Source: Terracoccus sp. 273MFTsu3.1 (GTDB lineage: Bacteria; Actinomycetota; Actinomycetes; Actinomycetales; Dermatophilaceae). From it: a stretch of DNA of 64,000 bases. The stretch covers positions 558,001-622,000 of the forward strand of contig NZ_KB911820.1 in the NCBI RefSeq assembly GCF_000383675.1. The letters run 5' to 3'. Below, one piece after another: positions 50,097 to 59,481 of this stretch. Each line of letters opens with the position of its first letter. Within the stretch, counting starts at the first letter, position 1. The notes beneath the pieces were generated by a model. It was not told the origin of the DNA, searched no databases, and saw only the letters and a list, made by a program, of their open reading frames with translations. Position numbers and translations under genes: made by a program.

Positions 50097-50225
50097 CGAT
50101 CTCCACTCTAGGACTCGCCCGGATCCGGGTAGGGCTACCCATCGACGCGGCCGACCCGGAGGGCGCAGAATCGCGCTGACCGGGCACGCAGCCCGGTCTG
50201 TCCAGGGGAAACAGGGGAACACCTC

Positions 50226-51239
50226 ATGAAGAAGCCAGCAGTCGCCGCTGCCCTCGCTGTCGCGGCGGTCGCCCTCACCGGATCGCTCGCGAGCGCGCCC
50301 GCGCAGGCCGTCACGACCGGCGCGAGCGCCCGCAACGTCATCGTCAAGGACTTCCCGGACCCGGGCTTCGCGAAGTTCACGACGCGCGCCCAGGGCACGA
50401 AGTATTACCTGTACGCCACGGGCGGCGGCTTCCGCGTCGCTCGCTCGGCCTCGCCCGGCTCGGGCTTCGCGGTCGTCGGCACCTCGATGAACGCCCGCCC
50501 GGCCTGGACCTTCGAGGCAACCGACAGCTCGCCCGCGCAGCTGTGGGCCCCGCACGTCTTCCAGACCGCGACGACGCCCGGCTCCGAGCGCTTCACGATG
50601 TACTTCGCCGCGCGCCGCGAGGCCCCCGGCACGGCGAACCACGATAAGCACTGCATCGGCGCGGCCCGGTCGTCGTCGCCGACAGGCCCGTTCAGCCCGG
50701 TGTCGACGCCGCTCATCTGCCCGCCGGCCGGCTACTCCGAGGCCATCGACCCGGTCGAGTACCGCACCCGCTACGGCAACCGCTACCTCGTCTACAAGAT
50801 CGGCAACTACAGCCCGCGCCGCTTCCAGATCATGGCCGTGCGCGTCGACAACTCGGCCGGCACGACCCTGGCCGGCTCACCGAAGGTCGTCCTCAGCGCG
50901 AGCCGGATCGGCTCCGCCGTCGCCGAGGCTCCCGACGTCTACCGTGACTCCGCCGGCAAGGTGCACCTCTTCGTGTCGCGCAACGGCTACAAGGACTGCA
51001 ACTACGCCACGCAGGTCTGGTCGGGCAACGACCTCTTCGCCCTCGGCAACCCGCGCTGGGTCGGCGGCATGGGCATCTCGACGACCGACCGCTTCTGCGG
51101 TCCGGGCGGCGCCGAGGTGATCAACGACGGCGGCGTGCTCCGCGTCGCCTTCCACGTGCGCAAGACGGCCGACCCGCTCGTCCGGCCCGCCTGGACCGGC
51201 GTCCTGAAGTGGAGCGGCGGCACCCCGTACCTCTCCTGA
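50226..51239 (+). CDS. Secreted GH43-like five-bladed propeller protein
   Basis: A 337-residue exported protein. Signal peptide 1-28 ends AQA. The mature part fits a GH43/GH117-like propeller: KDFPDPGFAKF with the first-blade Asp, SSPAQLWAPHVF, EAIDPVEYRTRYGNRYLVYK with a second Asp, and AEAPDVYRDSAGKVHLFVS with a candidate acid Glu. Two or more Cys pairs (KHCIGAA, LICPPAG, KDCNYAT, RFCGPGG) suggest disulfides. It probably acts on plant-type arabinans or xylans, but the exact activity cannot be read off. ATG 50226 follows GGGAACACC. Confidence 0.8.
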   Translation: MKKPAVAAALAVAAVALTGSLASAPAQAVTTGASARNVIVKDFPDPGFAKFTTRAQGTKYYLYATGGGFRVARSASPGSGFAVVGTSMNARPAWTFEATDSSPAQLWAPHVFQTATTPGSERFTMYFAARREAPGTANHDKHCIGAARSSSPTGPFSPVSTPLICPPAGYSEAIDPVEYRTRYGNRYLVYKIGNYSPRRFQIMAVRVDNSAGTTLAGSPKVVLSASRIGSAVAEAPDVYRDSAGKVHLFVSRNGYKDCNYATQVWSGNDLFALGNPRWVGGMGISTTDRFCGPGGAEVINDGGVLRVAFHVRKTADPLVRPAWTGVLKWSGGTPYLS

Positions 51240-51285
51240 GGCAGCGGCCCTTGTGGTGTCGGCGGGGGATGGCAGGCTGACCCCG

Positions 51286-54200
51286 ATGGCGAAGGGCAGA
51301 CGGGCCGACGTGCTCGACCGATTCTCTCCGGCGACCGCAGAGTGGTTCCGGAGCAGCTTCAGCGCGCCCACGACCGCCCAGGCCGGCGCGTGGGACGCGA
51401 TCAGCTCGGGCCACCACACCGTCGTCGTCGCCCCGACGGGGTCCGGCAAGACCCTGTCGGCCTTCCTCTGGGCCATCGACCGGATGGCGAGCGAGCCGGT
51501 CCCCGCGGAGCGGCTCGAGCGGTGCCGAGTCCTCTACGTCTCACCGATGAAGGCGCTCGCGGTCGACGTCGAGCGCAACCTCCGCGCGCCCCTCGTCGGC
51601 ATCGGCCACGCCGCGACACGGCTCGAGCTGGCGCCGCCCGACATCACCGTCAGCGTCCGCTCGGGCGACACCCCGGCCAACGAGCGACGGGCCTTCGCCC
51701 GCACGCCCACGGACATCCTCATCACGACGCCCGAGTCGCTCTTCCTCATGCTCACGTCCTCGGTGCGGGAGGCCCTCAAGGGGGTCGAGACGGTCATCAT
51801 CGACGAGGTGCACGCCGTCGCGGGCACCAAGCGCGGCGCCCACCTCGCCCTCAGCCTCGAGCGCCTCGACGCCCTCCTGCCCACCCCGGCCCAGCGTGTC
51901 GGCCTGTCGGCGACGGTGCGTCCCGTCGAGGAGGTCGCGCGCTACCTCGCGGGCGGGCGGCCGGTCGAGATCGTCCAGCCGGAGTCGACGAAGCAGTGGG
52001 ACCTCGAGGTCGTCGTCCCCGTCCCCGACATGGGCGAGCTGGGCGGCGCCCCGGCCGAGATCTCACCGGGTGTGCCCGACCTCTCGGGGCCGGCTGCGGG
52101 CCAGGCGCCGCAGGCGAGCATCTGGCCGCACGTCGAGGAACGCATCGTCGACCTCATCGCCGAGCAACGCTCGACCATCGTCTTCTCCAACTCGCGCCGG
52201 CTCGCCGAACGGCTCACCTCTCGCCTCAACGAGATCTGGGAGGAGCGTCTCGCCGAGCAGGAGGACCTCCCGGTCCCCAGCCTCGCCGCCCTCTCGACGC
52301 GGCCGCCCGCTCAGGTCATGGCCCAGGCGGGGGTCTCCCGCGGCGCGCCGGCGGTGCTCGCCCGTGCCCACCACGGGTCGGTGAGCAAGGAGCACCGGGC
52401 CACCATCGAGGAGGACCTCAAGGCCGGGCGCCTGCCCGCCGTCGTCGCGACGAGCAGCCTCGAGCTCGGCATCGACATGGGCGCCGTCGACCTCGTCATC
52501 CAGGTCGAGAGCCCGCCGTCGGTGGCGAGCGGGCTCCAGCGCGTGGGTCGGGCGGGCCACCAGGTGGGTGCCGTCAGCCAGGGCGTCATGTTCCCGAAGT
52601 TCCGCGGCGACCTCGTGCAGACCGCCGTCGTCGTCGAGCGCATGCGCGCCGGCGCCATCGAGTCGCTGCGCATCCCGGCCAACCCCGTCGACGTGCTGGC
52701 CCAGCACGTCGTGGCCATGTGCGCCATGGACGACTGGACCGTCACCGACGTCGAAGCCCTCGTGCACCGGGCCGCGAGCTTCGCCGCGCTCCCGCGCTCG
52801 GTCCTCGAGGCGACGCTCGACATGCTCGCCGGGCGCTACCCGTCCGACGAGTTCGCCGAGCTGCGCCCCCGCATCGTCTGGGACCGCGTCACCGACACGC
52901 TCTCCGGCCGCCGTGGGGCCCAGCGCCTCGCCGTCACGAGCGGGGGCACCATCCCCGACCGGGGGTTGTATGCCGTGTTCCTCGCTTCCGGCGAGGGGCC
53001 CGGTCGCCGGGTCGGGGAGCTCGACGAGGAGATGGTCTACGAGTCGCGCGTCGGCGACGTCTTCACCCTCGGCACGTCGACGTGGCGCATCGAGGACATC
53101 ACCCACGACCGCGTCCTCGTCACGCCGGCGCCGGGACAGGCGGGCAAGCTGCCCTTCTGGAAGGGCGACCAGCAGGGCCGGCCGGCCGAGCTGGGGCGCG
53201 CCCTCGGCGGGTTCGTCCGCGAGATCGTGGCCCTGACGCCCGAGCGGGCCCGCGCGCGGGTCACCGCCGCCGGGCTCGACGCGTGGGCCGCCGACAACCT
53301 CATCGGCTACCTCACCGAGCAGAAGGAGGCGACGCGGCACGTCCCCGACGACCGCACCATCGTCGTCGAGCGCTTCCGTGACGAGATCGGCGACTGGCGT
53401 GTCGCGGTGCTCTCGCCCTTCGGTGGCCAGGTCCACGCACCGTGGGCGCTCTGCGTCGCGGCACGCATGCGCGAGCGCTTCGGCATCGACGTCCAGGCCA
53501 TGCACGGCGACGACGGCATCGTCTTCCGCCTGCCCGACCTCGAGTTCGAGGACGGCGCCGCCGTCGGTCAGCAGCTCGTCGAGCTCGTCACCCTCGAGCC
53601 CGAGGAGGTGAGCGAGCTCGTCACGCAGGAGATCGGCGGATCGGCCCTGTTCGCAGCGCGGTTCAGGGAGTGCGCGGCGCGGGCGCTCCTGCTGCCCCGG
53701 CGTCGACCCGACAAGCGCCAGCCGCTCTGGCAGCAGCGACAGCGCGCCGCCCAGCTGCTCGAGGTGGCGAGCCAGTACCCCAGCTTCCCCATCGTCCTCG
53801 AGGCCGTGCGCGAGTGCGTCCAGGACGTCTTCGACGTGCCGGGCCTCGTCGAGCTCATGGGCGACATCCGCTCCCGCGCGGTCAAGGTCGTCGACGTCGA
53901 GTCCAGCCAGCCGAGCCCCTTCGCCAAGTCGCTCGTGTTCGGCTACGTCGCGCAGTACCTCTACGAGGGCGACTCGCCGCTGGCCGAGCGCCGGGCCGCG
54001 GCGCTCGCGCTCGACCCGTCCCTGCTGTCCGAGCTGCTCGGCCAGGGCGAGGCGCTCGCGCTGCGCGACCTGCTCGACCCCGAGGCCGTCGCCCGCACCG
54101 AGGCCGAGCTCCAGCGGCTGACGCCCGAGCGGGGTGCCCGTGACGGCGAGGACGTCGCCGACCTGCTCCGGGTGCTCGGCCCGCTGTCGGTGCGCGACAT

Positions 54201-56202
54201 CGTCGCCCGTGCGGCCGAGGGCTTCGCGCCGGCCGCCGTCGAGGCGGCGCTCGCCGAGCTCGAGGCGGCACGCCGCGTCATCGCCGTGCGCGTCGGTGGC
54301 GACGACCGCTGGGCCGCCATCGAGGACGCCGCGCGGCTGCGCGACGCCCTCGGCACCGCGCTGCCGGTCGGCGTGCCGCAGGCCTTCCTCGACCCGGTGC
54401 CCGACCCGCTCGCCGACCTCGTCGCGCGTTTCGCCCGCACCCACGGGCCCTTCGCCGTCCAGACCGTCGCGGCGTGGTGGGGCGTGGGGCCGGCGGTCGT
54501 CCACGATGCGCTGCGCCGCCTCGTCTCCGCCGGTCGGGTCGTCGAGGGCGAGCTGCTCCCCACCGAGAACGGCGGCGGGCACGGCCCCGAGTTCTGCGAC
54601 GCCGAGGTGCTGCGGCTGCTCCGGCGCCGCTCGCTCGCCGCGCTGCGCCACGAGGTCGAGCCGGTCGCCCAGCCCGACCTGGCACGCTTCCTCCCGCAGT
54701 GGCAGGGCGTCGGCGGCGGCCTGCGTGGCCGGGAGGGGTTGCTCCGTGCCGTCGAGCAGCTGACCGGCGCCGTCGTGCCGGCGAGCGCCGTCGAGTCACT
54801 GGTGCTTCCGGCACGTGTCGCCGACTACCGGCCCGCGCTCCTCGACGAGGTGATGAGCTCGGGCGAGGTCGTCTGGCGCGGCCACGGGTCCCTGCCCGGC
54901 GACGACGGCTGGGTCAGCCTCCACCTCGCCGACGCCGCGCACCTGACGCTGACCCCACCCGAGGTCGTCGACCTCACCGACGACGAGCAGGCCGTCCTCG
55001 AGGCGCTCGAGGGCGGCGGCGCCTACTTCTTCCGGGCGCTCTCGACGCGCGTGGGCCTCGGCGACACCGAGCTGAACGACGCGCTGTGGTCGCTGCTGTG
55101 GTCGGGGCGCGTCACCAACGACACCATCGCGCCGCTGCGCGCCCTCCTCGCAGGTGGCCGCACCGCCCACAAGCGCACGACGTCCGGACCCCGGTCGAGC
55201 CGGTATGCCGGCCGCCGGGGCTCGCTGGGCCGCTTCGGTTCGCTGCGCGGTCCCCTCGCCGGCACGAGCCCGTCCCAGGTCGAGGCCGCGGAGGAGGCTG
55301 CGTCGGGCAAGGCGCTGGCGGCGGGTCGCGCGGTCGGGTCGGGGCCCTCGACTGGCGTGGGCCGCTGGACCATGCTCCCGCCCGCCGAGTCCGACCCGAC
55401 GGTGCGTGCCGTCACCAACGCCGAGCTGCTCCTCGACCGCTACGGCGTCCTGACGCGCGGGTCGGTCGTCACCGAGGACGTCCCCGGCGGCTTCGCGGCC
55501 GTCTACCGCGTGCTCGCCGCGGCCGAGGAGGCCGGCAAGGTGCGGCGCGGCTACTTCGTCGAGGGTCTCGGCGCCTCGCAGTTCGCCTCCACCGGAGCCG
55601 TCGACCGGCTCCGGTCGATGTCGCGACTCCCCGGTGGTGACGATGGTGGACGACGGGTCGACGCCGCGGACGGTGACGAGTGGCTGGCGCCGTCGTCCTC
55701 GTCCTCTGCCACGCCCGGCCGAGGCGGTGCGCGCGGCCGGGAACGTTCCGGGCCCCCGGCGCTGGTGCTCGCGGCCAGCGACCCGGCCAACCCCTACGGC
55801 GCCGCCATCGGCTGGCCCGAGCGCGGGCTGACCGACGCCGCGGACGAGCCGGCCGCCGAGGCGATTTCACCCGCCCACGACGAGGCCGCACCGAAGGCGT
55901 CCCGTCGCAAGGGCCACCAGCCCGGTCGCAAGGCAGGGGCCCTCGTCGTCCTCGTCGACGGCGAGCTCGTCCTCTACGTCGAGCGCGGCGGCAAGACGAT
56001 GCTCTGCTGGTCCGACGACCCCGAGCACCTCCAGGCTGCGGCCGACGCGCTCGCGCTCGCCGTCCGCGAGGGAGCCCTCGGTCGACTCACCGTCGAGAAG
56101 GCCGACGGCGCCTCGGTGCTCGGCTCCGACCACCCACTCGTGCAGGCCCTGTCGCAGGCCGGCTTCCACATGACACCACGAGGTCTGCGCCTGCGTCGTT
56201 GA
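51286..56202 (+). CDS. lhr: Lhr-type superfamily 2 ATP-dependent helicase
   Basis: A 1638-residue helicase. The core holds motif I APTGSGKT (49-56), motif II DEVH (173-176), VGLSATVRP, TSSLELGIDMGAVDLVIQ and QRVGRAGHQVG. The Lhr winged-helix and beta-barrel modules follow, then the Lhr C-terminal region (ALRHEVEPV, RGREGLLRAVEQL, VYRVLAAAEEAGKVRRGYFVEGLGASQF). Lhr unwinds DNA:RNA or DNA 3'-to-5' in repair. It is longer than typical mycobacterial Lhr (about 1500) because of low-complexity inserts near residues 1286-1370 (Arg/Gly) and 1445-1545. CAGGCT lies 7 bases before ATG 51286. The often-adjacent nei gene is absent. Confidence 0.94.
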   Translation: MAKGRRADVLDRFSPATAEWFRSSFSAPTTAQAGAWDAISSGHHTVVVAPTGSGKTLSAFLWAIDRMASEPVPAERLERCRVLYVSPMKALAVDVERNLRAPLVGIGHAATRLELAPPDITVSVRSGDTPANERRAFARTPTDILITTPESLFLMLTSSVREALKGVETVIIDEVHAVAGTKRGAHLALSLERLDALLPTPAQRVGLSATVRPVEEVARYLAGGRPVEIVQPESTKQWDLEVVVPVPDMGELGGAPAEISPGVPDLSGPAAGQAPQASIWPHVEERIVDLIAEQRSTIVFSNSRRLAERLTSRLNEIWEERLAEQEDLPVPSLAALSTRPPAQVMAQAGVSRGAPAVLARAHHGSVSKEHRATIEEDLKAGRLPAVVATSSLELGIDMGAVDLVIQVESPPSVASGLQRVGRAGHQVGAVSQGVMFPKFRGDLVQTAVVVERMRAGAIESLRIPANPVDVLAQHVVAMCAMDDWTVTDVEALVHRAASFAALPRSVLEATLDMLAGRYPSDEFAELRPRIVWDRVTDTLSGRRGAQRLAVTSGGTIPDRGLYAVFLASGEGPGRRVGELDEEMVYESRVGDVFTLGTSTWRIEDITHDRVLVTPAPGQAGKLPFWKGDQQGRPAELGRALGGFVREIVALTPERARARVTAAGLDAWAADNLIGYLTEQKEATRHVPDDRTIVVERFRDEIGDWRVAVLSPFGGQVHAPWALCVAARMRERFGIDVQAMHGDDGIVFRLPDLEFEDGAAVGQQLVELVTLEPEEVSELVTQEIGGSALFAARFRECAARALLLPRRRPDKRQPLWQQRQRAAQLLEVASQYPSFPIVLEAVRECVQDVFDVPGLVELMGDIRSRAVKVVDVESSQPSPFAKSLVFGYVAQYLYEGDSPLAERRAAALALDPSLLSELLGQGEALALRDLLDPEAVARTEAELQRLTPERGARDGEDVADLLRVLGPLSVRDIVARAAEGFAPAAVEAALAELEAARRVIAVRVGGDDRWAAIEDAARLRDALGTALPVGVPQAFLDPVPDPLADLVARFARTHGPFAVQTVAAWWGVGPAVVHDALRRLVSAGRVVEGELLPTENGGGHGPEFCDAEVLRLLRRRSLAALRHEVEPVAQPDLARFLPQWQGVGGGLRGREGLLRAVEQLTGAVVPASAVESLVLPARVADYRPALLDEVMSSGEVVWRGHGSLPGDDGWVSLHLADAAHLTLTPPEVVDLTDDEQAVLEALEGGGAYFFRALSTRVGLGDTELNDALWSLLWSGRVTNDTIAPLRALLAGGRTAHKRTTSGPRSSRYAGRRGSLGRFGSLRGPLAGTSPSQVEAAEEAASGKALAAGRAVGSGPSTGVGRWTMLPPAESDPTVRAVTNAELLLDRYGVLTRGSVVTEDVPGGFAAVYRVLAAAEEAGKVRRGYFVEGLGASQFASTGAVDRLRSMSRLPGGDDGGRRVDAADGDEWLAPSSSSSATPGRGGARGRERSGPPALVLAASDPANPYGAAIGWPERGLTDAADEPAAEAISPAHDEAAPKASRRKGHQPGRKAGALVVLVDGELVLYVERGGKTMLCWSDDPEHLQAAADALALAVREGALGRLTVEKADGASVLGSDHPLVQALSQAGFHMTPRGLRLRR

Positions 56203-56279
56203 GGCGGCCTCGAGCGTGCCCAGGCACCGGTGTGACGCACGAGACGCTCGTCGCGCGCCCCCTGTCGTGGGTTTCCCAG

Positions 56280-56325
56280 CGATCTCCCAGCCGCGGTGTC
56301 ACGCTGAGGAGATCGGGGGAGATCG
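56280..56325. repeat. Inverted repeat upstream of the multicopper oxidase gene
   Basis: CGATCTCCC (56280-56288) and GGGAGATCG (56317-56325), 28 bases apart, with a further GGAGATC between them. Possible regulator site in the 192-base gap before the oxidase gene; no clear -35/-10 pair is visible there. Confidence 0.45.
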
Positions 56326-56394
56326 ACGACAACGGCAGCGTGGCGCTGAGGGGGGCGCCGTCGGGTAGGTGCAGGGATCTGGGTGGTGGCCAGG

Positions 56395-58494
56395 ATGAAC
56401 GATCTTGGAGAGCTGGGCAGTCGGCCGCTGAGCCGACGGAGCTTCATCAGGGCGGCAGGTGTGGCGGGGGCCGGGTTCGTGCTCTACGCCTACGGACCGG
56501 CAGGTACGAGACAGGCGGTGGCCGTCGTCCCCGGCGGCACGATGGACCCGAGCGTGGTGCCGAAGTTCGTGACGCCGCTGCTCATACCACCGGTGATGCC
56601 GCGTGCGGGGACCATCAAGCGCAGGGGTGGCAAGCCGGTCGACTACTACGAGATCTCCGTCCGGCAGTTCTCGCAGCAGATCCTTCCTACCGGACTACCG
56701 GCCACGACCGTGTGGGGCTACGGCGCGGTGTCGTCGGGGAGCAGGAAGGGGCAGCTGCTGCACCACGCTCCGTCGCTGACCATCGAGTCGAGCTGGGACC
56801 GTCCCGTGCGGGTCAAGTGGGTCAACGGTCTTGTGGACGCCGCTGGGAACTACCTGCCGCACCTGCTGCCGGTCGACCCCACCCTGCACTGGGCCAACCC
56901 GCCGGGTGGGGTCGGAGGTCGCGACTCGCGGCCGGACTTCGAGGCGACTCCGGGTCCCTACACGGGTCCCGTGCCGATGGTGCCGCACCTCCACGGAGCG
57001 GTCGGGGTCGGGGACGAGAGCGACGGCTACCCAGAGGCCTGGTTCCTTCCGGCAGCCCAGGACCTCCCGATCGGCCATGCCACGAGGGGCAGCTGGTACG
57101 ACTTCTTCGCCGCCAAGGCGTCGGCCCGCTTCGGCGCCTCCTGGGGACCCGGGTACGCCGTCTTCCAGTACCCGAACGACCAACGTGCGTCGACACTCTG
57201 GTACCACGACCACACGCTTGGCATGACCCGACTCAACGTCTATGCAGGGCCGGCAGGGTTCTTCCTCGTCCGTGGGGGCCCCCAGGGCGAGAAGGCCGTC
57301 ATCGACGTCCGCTCCGGCGTGCCCGCCGTGCTTCCCGGTCCGGCTCCGGCGGAGGGGGACCGGTTCCCGTCGAGCAAGACGTACTACGAGATCCCCGTCG
57401 CGATCCAGGACCGGGCGTTCAACGAGGACGGCTCCCTCTTCTACCCCGACAGCCGCGAGTTCTTCGACGGGGCCACGGCGACGGACCCCGGCTTCGTCCC
57501 GGACACGGACCTCTCACCGATCTGGAATCCCGAGTTCTTCGGCAACATGATCATGGTCAACGGCAACACGTGGCCCTTCCAGGCCGTCGAGCAGCGCCGG
57601 TACCGGTTCCGCTTCCTGAACGGCTGCCAGTCCCGCTTCCTCATCCTCGACTTCGCCCACATCCCTGGCGTGGAGGTCTGGGCCATCGGCAACGAGGGCG
57701 GCTTCCTGACTGAGCCGGTGAACCTCACTGCCGACCACGACAACCGGCTCCTGATGGGCCTTGCCGAGCGAGCCGACCTCGTCGTCGACTTCACGCACGT
57801 GCCCGTCGGGAACCACGTCCTGGCCAACATCGGCCCCGACGAGCCCTTCGGCGGTGGGGAGCCGGACAACGACTTCGACGCCGCTGACCCCGGCACGACC
57901 GGCCAGGTCCTGCAGTTCCGGGTCGTGCCGGCAACCGGGCCCGACCCCACGACGCCACCCCGGTTCCTGCGCCTTCCGGCCCTCACGCCGCTGCCCGTCG
58001 AGACGCGCATCCGGTCGCTCGCACTGCTCGAGATGATGTCCGTCGCCTGGGACGGGCCCGCCGAGGCGATGCTGGGCACCGTGGACCGCGACGGGAGCCC
58101 GGAGCACCACATGTGGGCTGACCCGGTCACCGAGACTCCTCGCGTCGGAGACACCGAGATCTGGGAGTTCCACAACTTCACGGCCGACGCCCACCCCATG
58201 CACGTCCACGAGACGACGTTCGAGGTGGTCGATCGCCAGGCGCTGGTGACCAACGAGGACGGTGAGACCGAACCACCGTCCCGGCTGGCGGGCGATCCGC
58301 GCCCGCCCGAGGCGTGGGAGAGCGGCGTCAAGGACACCGTCATCGCCTACCCGGGCGAGGTGACGCGCATCCGGGCCAGGTTCAGCAACCCGGGCCAGTT
58401 CGTCTGGCACTGCCACATCGTCGAGCACGAGGACAACGAGATGATGCGGCCCTACCGGATCGGACCCGAGCAGCAGGGCCAGCCGGCCGGCTGA
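56395..58494 (+). CDS. Tat-exported multicopper oxidase (CotA/bilirubin oxidase-like)
   Basis: A 699-residue copper enzyme. The leader LSRRSFIRAAGVAGAGFVL is a clear twin-arginine signal. Copper ligands are complete: PHLHGAV, WYHDHTLGMT, DAHPMHVHETTF and the type 1/3 motif WHCHIVEHEDNEMM with an axial Met. Three cupredoxin domains, long loops typical of CotA. It oxidises phenolics, bilirubin or metals with oxygen reduced to water, outside the membrane. ATG 56395 places the Tat motif at residue 12; GTG 56383 is possible. Codon use is less extreme (an ATA at 56584, several CTT, TAT-GCA at 57241), hinting at recent acquisition. Its stop is 6 bases from the convergent gene's stop. Confidence 0.93.
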   Translation: MNDLGELGSRPLSRRSFIRAAGVAGAGFVLYAYGPAGTRQAVAVVPGGTMDPSVVPKFVTPLLIPPVMPRAGTIKRRGGKPVDYYEISVRQFSQQILPTGLPATTVWGYGAVSSGSRKGQLLHHAPSLTIESSWDRPVRVKWVNGLVDAAGNYLPHLLPVDPTLHWANPPGGVGGRDSRPDFEATPGPYTGPVPMVPHLHGAVGVGDESDGYPEAWFLPAAQDLPIGHATRGSWYDFFAAKASARFGASWGPGYAVFQYPNDQRASTLWYHDHTLGMTRLNVYAGPAGFFLVRGGPQGEKAVIDVRSGVPAVLPGPAPAEGDRFPSSKTYYEIPVAIQDRAFNEDGSLFYPDSREFFDGATATDPGFVPDTDLSPIWNPEFFGNMIMVNGNTWPFQAVEQRRYRFRFLNGCQSRFLILDFAHIPGVEVWAIGNEGGFLTEPVNLTADHDNRLLMGLAERADLVVDFTHVPVGNHVLANIGPDEPFGGGEPDNDFDAADPGTTGQVLQFRVVPATGPDPTTPPRFLRLPALTPLPVETRIRSLALLEMMSVAWDGPAEAMLGTVDRDGSPEHHMWADPVTETPRVGDTEIWEFHNFTADAHPMHVHETTFEVVDRQALVTNEDGETEPPSRLAGDPRPPEAWESGVKDTVIAYPGEVTRIRARFSNPGQFVWHCHIVEHEDNEMMRPYRIGPEQQGQPAG

Positions 58495-58500
58495 CCGGGC

Positions 58501-59388
58501 TCAGGAGAACGGGTCGCCGTCGGTCATCGTCCCGGCGCTCGGCGCCGTGGGCCGCCACGCGAGGGACTCCTGCGTGCCGAGGCGTGCCCGCAGAGCCGGC
58601 TGGGCGGCATACCACCCGATGAGCTCGGAGAGCTCGTCCGCCCGGAGCCAGAGGTAGGCGACCGGGACCGCGACCCGGCCGGCGACGGGCTGGTCGGTGA
58701 CGTCGTGGGGCACGTCGACCGGGAAGGTCCGGGCACCGGAGGCGGCCGTCGCTCCGGCCAGGCCGTGCGCGAGGTCGTCGGGCGCGCCCAGCACCGTCTC
58801 CCAGGGGACACTCGCCGATCGCACGCCCCAGCGCAGCTCGACGGCGGTCGGCGTCAGGTAGACCCCGCCCGCCGAGGCGCGCCCCAGGACGAAGGGCGCC
58901 AGCCGGGCGCAGGAGGCGAGCGTGAGGAGGCCGAAGACCACGGCTGCCACGGGCGCGGCCGCCGTGAGCACGACCATGAAGGCGCACCACCCCGTCACGA
59001 GGACCGCATTGGCCAGCGGCGTCGCGAACGACCCGCGCGAACGGAGGACGGCGGTCGACGCTGCGCCGGACGGGGCCGAGGCGAGGACGAGCCGTCCCGG
59101 GCGCCGCACGCTCCACGACCAGCGGGAGATCGCCTCGACGACCCACACGGCGGCGCCGCAGGTGGCCATCGCGAAGGTGCCGACGCCGAGCGCGCGCAGC
59201 CAGAGGGGTTCGTCGCGTGTCACGACGAGGAGCGCCACGCACACGCCCGCGAAGACGGCGAGGACCCCGAGCTCGGCGAGGAGCAGCAGAGCGTACGTGC
59301 CGGCGCGCTCCCGGTCGAGCATCCGCCGGATCAGGGCCGGACCGTTGCGGGCACCCCAGGCACCAGCGGAGGCGTAGGACCCGATCAC
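58501..59388 (-). CDS. Membrane protein with C-terminal PH-like region
   Basis: A 295-residue protein. An N-terminal pair of hydrophobic segments (about 30-85) and a second pair (about 125-165) are followed by a soluble region, VYLTPTAVELRWGVRSASVPWETV, which resembles the bacterial PH-like domain that begins with a strand pair and W-E. It ends in a helix, SELIGWYAAQPALRARLG. No function is known to me. It starts at GTG 59388 with TAGCAT (59400-59395) 6 bases upstream, a leaderless arrangement. Confidence 0.65.
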   Translation of the reverse strand: MIGSYASAGAWGARNGPALIRRMLDRERAGTYALLLLAELGVLAVFAGVCVALLVVTRDEPLWLRALGVGTFAMATCGAAVWVVEAISRWSWSVRRPGRLVLASAPSGAASTAVLRSRGSFATPLANAVLVTGWCAFMVVLTAAAPVAAVVFGLLTLASCARLAPFVLGRASAGGVYLTPTAVELRWGVRSASVPWETVLGAPDDLAHGLAGATAASGARTFPVDVPHDVTDQPVAGRVAVPVAYLWLRADELSELIGWYAAQPALRARLGTQESLAWRPTAPSAGTMTDGDPFS

Positions 59389-59394
59389 GTCGCG

Positions 59395-59400
59395 ATGCTA
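59395..59400 (-). promoter_or_regulatory. -10 element of the PH-like membrane protein gene
   Basis: TAGCAT on the minus strand, 6 bases before GTG 59388, which decides this start. Confidence 0.5.
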
Positions 59401-59481
59401 GCCGCGAGCGAGGACGTCAGAGCCTCGTCGCGTCCGGGTACCGTCGAACCGTCGAGCACCGCGACCGAGAGGACCGCAGAG

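Noticed and set aside
52063-54651. 862-codon minus-strand frame opposite lhr
   Set aside because: Antisense shadow; no motif and no ribosome site or promoter for it.
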